Shown here in pieces: positions 1-6,494 of a stretch of 16,358 bases of DNA. The position numbers and the translations under genes are program-made. Location: NCBI GenBank assembly GCA_004554425.1, contig SFMI01000033.1, forward strand, positions 1 to 16,358. The letters are read 5' to 3'. Origin of the DNA: Candidatus Saccharimonadota bacterium (GTDB lineage: Bacteria; Eremiobacterota; Xenobia; Xenobiales; Xenobiaceae). A model generated the notes under the pieces. It worked only from the letters and a program-made list of their open reading frames with translations. It was not told the DNA's origin and searched no databases. How positions within the stretch are numbered: the stretch's first letter is position 1; each line of letters starts with the position of its first letter.

Positions 1-996
1 ACAAAGATCTATTTCTAAATCGGCAATTTGCAAACCTAAAGGAGTATTCCAAAGATTTTCTCCGTTAATAGTTAAGGATGCACTGAGAATACCGGCCGGA
101 GCATCTATAGTACCACGCAAAGGAACTTGCTTAACGCTAGATATTTTATTTCCTATGGGATCAACAATATTGACAAAAGGAGAGCGATCGTCTTTAGCTA
201 TTTGCAAATCGTACGTTTTATTAACTAAGCGACGAAAACCAGCTAAGCCATAGATCGATTCACGCATATCTAAAACAACTTCCAAAGAGAGAATATCACC
301 CTTGAGAGTAGCATTCTTTATGGAACTTATGGAGTTGTAACAAATAAAATTAGGCGAAGGTAAATCCAAGGCCGCACTCGTCTGTTCATCTAGGCTAAAA
401 GCTTGGAAAGAGCTCAAAGGATAAAGTGCTCCTATTAAACGCTGGCCACGCTTAATTTCCAAACCGGAATTGCCATCTAAATAGATGCGCTCCTCTACTC
501 TATCGCCATCTATATCTTTTCTATAAAGCAAGCGCTTCGTTTTATAAGCTTGCGATTTGTAGCTAAGCCACGATTCATCAGTAACTTTTACGCTGACATT
601 GCCATTTTCAGGAAGCTGACGGTTGAATTTTGCTCTGGCTAACCAGTTAAGATACTGGCATCCTCCGGAACGCAAGTCCCAGCTTATGTACTTTTTATCC
701 TTGTCTTTAGAATTTAAAGAGCTTTGGGCTATTTTGTACAGTCCTTCCAATTCGGCAATTTCATAAGCTTGTTTCTTGGCCTCTTCGTTATTCAAGCCAC
801 TAGGCAAACCTACTTTAGAAATAAAACTTATTCTGCTCTTTTTTAAGTCTACAGCTGCAGTAGGAGCCGGATTGGGATCTTGGCCGTCTTCTTGAGCTGA
901 AGTAGGCTGGACATTAGCCAATATAAATAAAAGAACTACTGACAGAGAAAGCAACAGACACAAACGACTGCGCTCAGATAAACAATTTAATAACAT
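1..996 (-). CDS. Exported protein of unknown function (C-terminus outside window)
   Basis: The frame is open from an ATG at 996 to the left edge (332 codons seen), so the gene is partial at its 3' end. The first ~35 residues look like a Sec signal peptide: an Arg-containing n-region, a Leu/Val-rich core (LLLSLSVVLLFILA) and a likely cut after the Ala of PTSA. The mature part starts acidic and Pro-rich. Around residues 55-75 there is a helical stretch (EEAKKQAYEIAELEGLYKIA). Later come an Asp-rich turn (DIDGDRVEERIYL) and a beta-rich segment ending in INGENLWNTPLGLQ, which resembles the start of an Ig-like beta-sandwich; that last reading is weak. I do not recognise the family. It begins 15 bases after the stop of the exported nucleoside phosphorylase, on the same strand, so the two are probably co-transcribed. 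There is only a poor Shine-Dalgarno (TAAGG, rather far upstream), which suggests modest or coupled translation. Confidence 0.8.
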   Translation of the reverse strand, partial: MLLNCLSERSRLCLLLSLSVVLLFILANVQPTSAQEDGQDPNPAPTAAVDLKKSRISFISKVGLPSGLNNEEAKKQAYEIAELEGLYKIAQSSLNSKDKDKKYISWDLRSGGCQYLNWLARAKFNRQLPENGNVSVKVTDESWLSYKSQAYKTKRLLYRKDIDGDRVEERIYLDGNSGLEIKRGQRLIGALYPLSSFQAFSLDEQTSAALDLPSPNFICYNSISSIKNATLKGDILSLEVVLDMRESIYGLAGFRRLVNKTYDLQIAKDDRSPFVNIVDPIGNKISSVKQVPLRGTIDAPAGILSASLTINGENLWNTPLGLQIADLEIDLC

Positions 997-1011
997 TTTG
1001 TATAATCGGCC

Positions 1012-2004
1012 TTAATCTTTAATTTTGTCCATATTTTTAAGTACGGCACGAATAAGTTTGCCTAAATCTGTTTGGGCATTTTCGGCGGCTTTCAAAACAT
1101 CTTCATGATTGGTTATCGCATTAGAAGTGGACTTTTCGCCTTTCAGGGCAGGAATATCAGCAGGCACATCAGTTACACAAGAAAAGCCTAGCACTTGCAT
1201 ACCGCTATAAACAGCCGCAATCACTTCAGGCACGGTAGACATGCCAACAACATCGGCTCCCATTAAACGGAGCATCTTACGTTCGGCTGGAGTCTCGTAA
1301 GAAGGGCCGAGCATAGATGCATAGACCCCTTCTTTTAAATTTATTTTTAACTTGCGAGCTTCATTTAAAGTAAGCTGACGCAAACTCGGAGTATAAGCCG
1401 AGTTCATATCAAAAAAGCGCGGGCCTAATTTTTCGCTATTGGGGCCAACCATAGGATTAGAGCCCAAAAAATTAATGTGGTCTTTCAAAAGAATAAGCTC
1501 ACCTAAATAATGGCCCTGACTTATAGCACCAGAAGAGTTGCTAACTATCAAAGTTTTGGCTCCCAGAGCTTTGGCTACCAAAACCGGAAAGGCTACTTGG
1601 TTAATCTTATAGCCTTCATAGCAATGAACTCGTCCGCGCATCATTACTACCTTTTTGCCTTCCAAACGGCCAAAAACTAAAGAGCCAACGTGACCTTCAA
1701 CTGTAGAAACTGCAAATCCGGGAATGTCCCGATAAGAAATTTCAGTCTTATCCTCAGCCATATCAGCCAAAGAGCCCAAGCCGGAACCCAAAATGATCAT
1801 AATTTCAGGTTTAAAGTTAATTTTTTTGCTAAGGAAATCAGCCGCTTCACGCACTCTCTCTTCAGTTGTTTGTTGCTTGTCAGCCTGACATGCACGCAAG
1901 CAACAGTTAGAGCAAGAGGTCGACACTTCAGCTAAGCTGGGCAAAGCTGATGCCATTAGGCCTATTCCCAAAGTTAAAGATATAGCAATATTCCTAAAAT
2001 TCAT
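1012..2004 (-). CDS. Purine nucleoside phosphorylase paralogue with signal peptide
   Basis: Trimeric-type (PNP/MTAP family) purine nucleoside phosphorylase, which splits purine nucleosides with phosphate into base and pentose-1-phosphate. Family motifs: phosphate-binding GSGLGS (Ser74), GHVGS near 105, GRVHCYEG (His127), GPSYETPAE (Glu237), VGMSTVPE (Met255) and NHEDVL (His300). Unlike normal cytoplasmic enzymes, it starts with a hydrophobic segment and a Sec-like cleavage site (LPSLA, about residue 25), then a cluster of four Cys (31, 34, 35, 39). The catalytic domain starts only near residue 45. The Asn that normally reads the 6-oxopurine ring (TNV in the cytoplasmic copy at 7805-8635) is Asp279 here, and the TNAAGG loop reads SNSSGA. 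The region between Asp279 and His300 is also divergent. Inference: an exported enzyme with altered base preference. The ATG at 2004 supplies the full signal peptide. The ribosome site is weak (GGGA about 12 nt upstream). Confidence 0.9.
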   Translation of the reverse strand: MNFRNIAISLTLGIGLMASALPSLAEVSTSCSNCCLRACQADKQQTTEERVREAADFLSKKINFKPEIMIILGSGLGSLADMAEDKTEISYRDIPGFAVSTVEGHVGSLVFGRLEGKKVVMMRGRVHCYEGYKINQVAFPVLVAKALGAKTLIVSNSSGAISQGHYLGELILLKDHINFLGSNPMVGPNSEKLGPRFFDMNSAYTPSLRQLTLNEARKLKINLKEGVYASMLGPSYETPAERKMLRLMGADVVGMSTVPEVIAAVYSGMQVLGFSCVTDVPADIPALKGEKSTSNAITNHEDVLKAAENAQTDLGKLIRAVLKNMDKIKD

Positions 2005-2141
2005 AACTACAATTTCCCAGCCCTTATCTTTAATAATTTCGTTACCAAAACTTTAAATTTTCGCTTTATAAACGCAAAAATCCATACAATTTTCGTTTAT
2101 TGTCTCTTCAATTCAGCCTTCCTGTTTGCCTTGTCAAGACC

Positions 2142-2169
2142 TTGAGTGAAGGAAAAAGCTTGCTAAAAT
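2142..2169 (+). promoter_or_regulatory. Candidate extended -10 promoter for the DA1-like peptidase gene
   Basis: TTGAGT (2142-2147), a 16-base spacer and TAAAAT (2164-2169) preceded by TGC, giving an extended -10. The start point would lie near 2176, only about 8 bases before the ATG at 2184. That predicts a very short leader, which agrees with the absence of a clear Shine-Dalgarno site. This is a sequence match only. Confidence 0.4.
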
Positions 2170-2183
2170 CTATTTAAGAAAAA

Positions 2184-2792
2184 ATGTTCATTAAATTTCT
2201 CAATTGTTTAGGAAGATATATAGAATTTTTGCTTACCGGTCAGAGTGATTTTAAAATTACCACTTCTGAATTTGAAAAAGCAGAAATTATCGATAATGAA
2301 GTGCAAGCTAAAATTGCTTTACAAGAAGTGCGCCTGTATTTAAAAAAAGCCTTTTCTATAAATTTAACTAATCCGATAGTCATAAAACTTGGCCGCCCCC
2401 AAACTTGGGATTGGAAGTTGCGCCTAACTTCCGGATTCACTCATATTGGCAACTATTGCTGTGAGCGAATGGGAGAAAATTCAGCCCATATGATAACTAT
2501 TGTTCCTGGGCTAGAACGCATAAAATTTAAATCAGTACTTTGTCATGAACTAACTCACGCTTTTCAAGCTGAGCATGAAATGCTACGCAATTTCAAAGGC
2601 TACAAAGAAGGCATGGCCCGCTGGGTAGAATATCATTTTTTATTGGACAACCAACAAGGAGCAGAAGCTAAGAAAATTAGCGGCTTTGGCCTGGTATTGT
2701 TGGGCAACATGCTCAATAAAATTTTACTATATGAGAAAGAGCATGGACGAGCCGCTACCTGTCGTTGGCTAGCTTCCATGGATAATAATTAA
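2184..2792 (+). CDS. Small zinc metallopeptidase-like protein (HExxH, DA1-like pattern)
   Basis: A 202-residue protein. Its central motif is VLCHELTHAFQ (His121, Glu122, His125), followed by YKEGMARWVEY, in which Glu142 sits where the third zinc ligand of a gluzincin is expected. The preceding segment ITIVPGLERIKFKSVL and the EG-x-A-x-WV pattern resemble the peptidase domain of DA1-type proteins and their bacterial relatives. This assignment comes from motif order and not from a database match. The N-terminal ~20 residues are hydrophobic in part (MFIKFLNCLGRYIEFLL) but do not form a convincing cleavable signal. The protein may be cytoplasmic or loosely membrane associated. The C-terminal helical part (FGLVLLGNMLNKILLYEKEHG) fits a packing helix after the active site. 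It stands alone between the exported nucleoside phosphorylase (divergent) and the HisRS-like gene (convergent), and its substrate is unknown. Confidence 0.75.
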   Translation: MFIKFLNCLGRYIEFLLTGQSDFKITTSEFEKAEIIDNEVQAKIALQEVRLYLKKAFSINLTNPIVIKLGRPQTWDWKLRLTSGFTHIGNYCCERMGENSAHMITIVPGLERIKFKSVLCHELTHAFQAEHEMLRNFKGYKEGMARWVEYHFLLDNQQGAEAKKISGFGLVLLGNMLNKILLYEKEHGRAATCRWLASMDNN

Positions 2793-2834
2793 AAAAAATA
2801 CCCTCCTAACCATTTTATTAAGTTAGGAGGGTAT
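2790..2834 (-). terminator. Intrinsic terminator of the HisRS-like gene, perfect 13-bp stem
   Basis: ATACCCTCCTAAC at 2798-2810 pairs perfectly with 2822-2834 around an 11-base loop. Read on the minus strand, the hairpin is followed at once by a run of eight Ts (the A run ending at 2798), a classic intrinsic terminator 38 bases past the stop of the 2872-5910 gene. The T run touches the stop codon of the convergent peptidase gene. Read on the plus strand the hairpin is followed only by an AT-rich tail, so it may work more weakly that way. Confidence 0.85.
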
Positions 2835-2871
2835 ATATTATCTAGCTATTCTGCGTCGACTTTATACCTAT

Positions 2872-5800
2872 TTAACGAACGTTGCGACGAGAACGACGCA
2901 CCACTCCTGAGGAACGAGTGCCAGAGCGACGCCCGGAACGAGCAACACCAACATTACCGTTTCCTCTGTAAGAATCGACTGAAGAAGCAGAGGTACGGCG
3001 GCGAGAGCGACTTCCAGAAGAAGTGCGACGGCCATATCCTCTGGAAGATCCATTACCAGACGTGCTGTAATTACCGTCTGCATAAAGATCGTCAGCAGCA
3101 TAATCTCCAGAAGCCGATTGATCGTAAGTTCCTAACTCAGCATAGTTGCTTTCGTTATAAGATCCATAAACAGGATACTCAAACTTCTCATCTTCGAGCT
3201 CAGGAGCATGGCCATAATACCTAACATAATCATCATAAGTATCGGCATCATCATAATGGCTCATATAGTCACTTCTGACATGCTCATTGTAAGCCGAAGA
3301 ATCGTAGGCACTGCTCAGACGATAATCGTAGTTAGTGACAGCCATACTCTTAGCGGCACCTCTAGAGCGACGGCGGGAAGTAGTTTTTGCATTTTCTTCA
3401 ACCGCTTTGCTAGAAGAAGGAGAAGAAGTTGACTCGAACTTTTCAGCAGTAGAAGTTTCTTCTTTAGCTTGTGTATTCTTATTCACTTCACGGCGACGAG
3501 ACTTACGCGGACTATAATCGTCACGGCGGTTTCTCGGAGAGCTAAAAGCTCGATCATAACTGCGACGAGCAGCTTCTATATCAGCTTCTTCCAAATCGGA
3601 GGCATGACTACCGTTATTGAAGCGACGGCGATAAATAGAGCTTACAACTGGCTCATCAACCTCTACAGAAGACTGTCCCTCTACTTTAGGAAGAGCCAAA
3701 GCTTGTTCTATTTGCTCTTCGCTCATGCCATTAGCTGAAGCGGAAATTTCGGCAATAGCGTCAACTTCAGCGGAAGGATCCGCCTTAGGAGCAGCAGTCT
3801 CAGTTTCGTGAGCAGCTTCTACTTTAGTTGTAGTATCAGCCTCAGGCTCGATCACAGATTCCGCTTGAGCAACAACTTCTTTCACTCCGGAATTATCTAC
3901 AATGTTGGAAGATGTATTTTCAAATTTATCATCCTCAACAGTAGACACACTCTGTTCGGCAGCTTCTGTTTCTTCTGCAGGCTCAGGTGCAACTTCTGCA
4001 CGACGAGCACGGCGGCGACGGCGCGTAGGAGAAGTTTCGGATTTTACTTTAGCTTCAACTTCTTTGGCAAAATCACGTTCTGTATCAGGAGCGTTTGTAG
4101 ACTCCGGCTCACCCAAGACATCTTCTACAGCAGAAGTAATAGCTCTAATTTGAGCGCATACCTTCTCTTGAGCTGATACAGAAGGGGCTTCCTCTTCACG
4201 AGTAGATACAGACTTATTGCGAGTGCGACGGGAACGTACACTGTGATGAGCAGAAGTACCACGCAAAGGAGTCATTTCAAACTCGGCACGTTCCTGCGGA
4301 GTCATATTCTGATAATAAGCTTGCATCTCAGCACTGATATTGCGCCGATTGTCTCTAGCAGTAGCGGTTGCAAGTTGCTCTTTCTTTTCAGGTGCAGAAA
4401 TAGCGCTACGTTTTTCTACAGTTTTGCTATTTTCAATAGAAGCGCTTTCTTCCTGACGACGATTGCGGCGATTACTCTCATTGCTAGAGCGTCTGGTACT
4501 CTCTTCAGCCTTTTCCTTATTTTCTCTGGAAGACTGCTTTTCCGGCTGGTGAGTAGGCTCAAAAATTTCATAAGTTTGACGCATACTGGCCGGTTGGCGG
4601 CGTGAAATGGAGAATTTGCGAACTTCAACAGGACGTAATTCATCAGCCAAACCATCTATTCCGAAGTAACGACCGATGCGACGCACCGCTTCATCTAAAC
4701 GAGAATCACGGAAAGAATTGGTAAGTTCACGGAAACGAACTACACGTTGACGCAAAGAAGAATCATCTAAGTAAATAACAAACTGAGCGTCGGAGTGGCT
4801 GGCAGCTTCCCAAGCATTGCCCTCTCCAGAATTAGGATAAGCCAATTCGGCATAAATGCCAGCTCTACGTAAGGCATACAACACAGGCAAAAGCAAAGAC
4901 ACAGCTGCTTGGCTACTGCCAGCTAAACATACATCCGATTGCTTCTCAATATTGGGAACCAAGTTGGCTTCTCGCACAGCTCTTAAAGTCATATCCAAAT
5001 CGACGGCACAATCGACCGCAGGAATATCGCGACCTCCTAAGAGGCGAGAAAGTTCGTCACAACGACCGCCGAAACTGAGCACGTTGCGACCGCAGCTAAT
5101 CTGGAAAACCGTGCGATTATAACACTCTACATCTGGTACCAAGAGAGGAGATAAGCGATAAGAAACCTTAAGTTCGTCTAAATAAGCACGTACAGCTTCA
5201 AAATGTTCGCGGCATTCAGGGCAAAGGTAGCCGAAAATAGAAGGAGCAACTTGAGACAACTCGCGGCAGCACTTTTCTTCACAACCCATAGTCCAAAGAG
5301 GATGAGTGCGATAACGATGGTGGCATTTAGGACAAAGCTCACCACTGCGGCGAGAGAAATAATCATAAAGGCCTTGCTGATATTCAGCACGACATTTTTT
5401 ACATCCCAAAGAGTTCAACTGTACTTTTAAGTCGCTCAATCCCAAAGCATTAAAGAAATCATAAGCGATCATCAGAGCTTCAACATCGAGACTGGGCAAA
5501 ATAGAGCCTACAGCTCCCACTCCAAAGCGATGGCTCTGTACAGCCGATTGCTCACGCCCTTTAGGAGCGGCAAATACAGGAGCTAAATAATAAAGTTTGG
5601 CCGGCTCACCATTTCTAGAAATGGGCAAATTTTCATCATTTATAGCTCTAATCATGGGCACAAGCATATTGGCGCGCATGGCAAAACGATGATTTTGCTT
5701 ATCAGTTACTGTCCAAATATCATTTTCTACGAAACTTGACGTGCTACCCATGCCTTTGGCAAAGAGATCGGCACTTTCGAATACCGGAGTACGAACTTCT

Positions 5801-5910
5801 TGGTATCCATAAATTTCGGCTAATTCTATGGCAACATTCTCCACAAAGTGCCACGGAGAAACTTCCGAAGCTAGAACATCTTTAGCCCCTTGAATATTGC
5901 GAAGCATCAT
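2872..5910 (-). CDS. Histidyl-tRNA synthetase-like pseudoenzyme with ~585-residue disordered, Arg/Tyr-rich tail
   Basis: A 1012-residue protein. Residues 1-~315 follow the class II HisRS core: RNIQGAKDVL and YGYQEVRTPVFESADLFAKGMG, then INSLGC-type sequence, then NRTVF. An anticodon-binding-like domain follows at ~325-415 (DVCLAG...ALRRAGIYAEL). Catalytic motifs are degraded. The usual LRPEGT reads MRANML, the motif 2 FRYERP reads FAAPKG, the histidine-binding RGLDYY reads PDVECY, and the motif 3 GLERL reads DLDMTL, losing its Arg. Cys pairs at 170/173, 193/196, 210/214-215 and 230/233 suggest zinc sites. It resembles HisZ (regulatory subunit of ATP phosphoribosyltransferase) in lacking catalysis, but HisZ normally has no anticodon-binding domain, so that name is not given. 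From ~425 on, sequence is low-complexity: Arg/Glu/Ser-rich, then acidic Ala/Glu-rich with RRRRRARR patches, then Tyr/Asp-rich (~880-960), ending in an Arg/Ser/Gly tail. Two adjacent ATGs (5910, 5907) are possible starts; GGAGG lies 15 nt upstream of the first. Confidence 0.85.
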   Translation of the reverse strand: MMLRNIQGAKDVLASEVSPWHFVENVAIELAEIYGYQEVRTPVFESADLFAKGMGSTSSFVENDIWTVTDKQNHRFAMRANMLVPMIRAINDENLPISRNGEPAKLYYLAPVFAAPKGREQSAVQSHRFGVGAVGSILPSLDVEALMIAYDFFNALGLSDLKVQLNSLGCKKCRAEYQQGLYDYFSRRSGELCPKCHHRYRTHPLWTMGCEEKCCRELSQVAPSIFGYLCPECREHFEAVRAYLDELKVSYRLSPLLVPDVECYNRTVFQISCGRNVLSFGGRCDELSRLLGGRDIPAVDCAVDLDMTLRAVREANLVPNIEKQSDVCLAGSSQAAVSLLLPVLYALRRAGIYAELAYPNSGEGNAWEAASHSDAQFVIYLDDSSLRQRVVRFRELTNSFRDSRLDEAVRRIGRYFGIDGLADELRPVEVRKFSISRRQPASMRQTYEIFEPTHQPEKQSSRENKEKAEESTRRSSNESNRRNRRQEESASIENSKTVEKRSAISAPEKKEQLATATARDNRRNISAEMQAYYQNMTPQERAEFEMTPLRGTSAHHSVRSRRTRNKSVSTREEEAPSVSAQEKVCAQIRAITSAVEDVLGEPESTNAPDTERDFAKEVEAKVKSETSPTRRRRRARRAEVAPEPAEETEAAEQSVSTVEDDKFENTSSNIVDNSGVKEVVAQAESVIEPEADTTTKVEAAHETETAAPKADPSAEVDAIAEISASANGMSEEQIEQALALPKVEGQSSVEVDEPVVSSIYRRRFNNGSHASDLEEADIEAARRSYDRAFSSPRNRRDDYSPRKSRRREVNKNTQAKEETSTAEKFESTSSPSSSKAVEENAKTTSRRRSRGAAKSMAVTNYDYRLSSAYDSSAYNEHVRSDYMSHYDDADTYDDYVRYYGHAPELEDEKFEYPVYGSYNESNYAELGTYDQSASGDYAADDLYADGNYSTSGNGSSRGYGRRTSSGSRSRRRTSASSVDSYRGNGNVGVARSGRRSGTRSSGVVRRSRRNVR

Positions 5911-6494
5911 ATATTGTTTTTAAAACCTCCAAAGCGAACTTTCTGGCCAATTCAAGTTCTGAAAACCATCTTCGCAGACTTCCTGCTCTTAGGGGAAGCG
6001 CCGCTTTGTCCCAAACTCAAGCCGGAGCACACAACCGTCAGTAGGCAAGCTCTACGGCGAGAAACGCTACTAAACAAACCGCTAAAAAGGGACAATTCTC
6101 TTATAAAATGGCCCGCGAAATATAAAAAATAAGATAAAGTTGTGTTTTCAGAAAACAGCTATGGCCAAGCACAAAAAAACTTTTTTAAAATATACGGCCG
6201 AACCACAGCCAACAGGCTGTAATTTTAGCCGAGCCGCACCTATGAAAATGGAGCAGCCTGCTCCCAGCTTATTCTTAACAAACGAGCAAAAAGCCCCCTA
6301 ATAAAAACTCTAAAAAAAAGTTTCGCCATATTTCTCTATGTCGGGAAAACGTCTAGCCATCCGCCCTTCAGGGCAAAAATCTAAACTAGAACACAAAAAA
6401 CAACAAGAGATCCTTATTGTAAGAGGCACTCAGAAGCCATATAGGATTCTGAGTGCCGCCTATCTTTTTATCGAGTCGCTAGCTAATCAGCTAA
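5911..6494. other. Noncoding gap of 584 bases with several small hairpins
   Basis: No credible gene is seen on either strand. It holds the terminator at 6425-6457 and several inverted repeats: GGAGCA/TGCTCC (6250-6264), GCCC/GGGC (6363-6374), and a two-tier hairpin in which ACAGCC (6205-6210) pairs with 6215-6220 inside an outer CGGC/GCCG pair (6195-6198 with 6228-6231). The part nearest 5911 would be the 5' leader of the HisRS-like gene. There the sequence AAAG-TTCG-CTTT forms a small hairpin beside the GGAGG ribosome site on the minus strand. I found no T-box motif, tRNA or known riboswitch core, and no strong promoter. Confidence 0.5.
6425..6457 (-). terminator. Probable terminator after pdp
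   Basis: GGCACTCAGAA (6425-6435) pairs perfectly with 6447-6457, and two more pairs form inside after one mismatch, leaving a 5-base loop. It lies 37 bases past the pdp stop. The minus-strand tail is only moderately T-rich (TCTTACAATAAG), so termination may be incomplete. The plus-strand side has a T run several bases away. Confidence 0.6.

Noticed and set aside
3208..4605. Several plus-strand open frames opposite the disordered tail of the HisRS-like gene
   Set aside because: They read as Arg/Ser-rich or Phe/Cys-rich antisense of a low-complexity coding region, overlap each other and lack ribosome sites. The minus-strand frame is one continuous protein with a recognisable domain.
5911..6140. 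T-box leader before the HisRS-like gene
   Set aside because: Expected for a synthetase relative, but I could not find the conserved T-box antiterminator sequence or a terminator hairpin before the start.
6161..6301. 46-codon plus-strand frame starting MAKHKKTFLKY in the noncoding gap
   Set aside because: No Shine-Dalgarno site or promoter, no recognisable family, and it spans several hairpins. Chance cannot be excluded.
6320..6370. 16-codon minus-strand frame (MARRFPDIEKYGETFF) that could be a leader peptide
   Set aside because: It is very short, the ribosome site would be too close to the start, and no attenuator-like terminator pair or His-codon run follows it.
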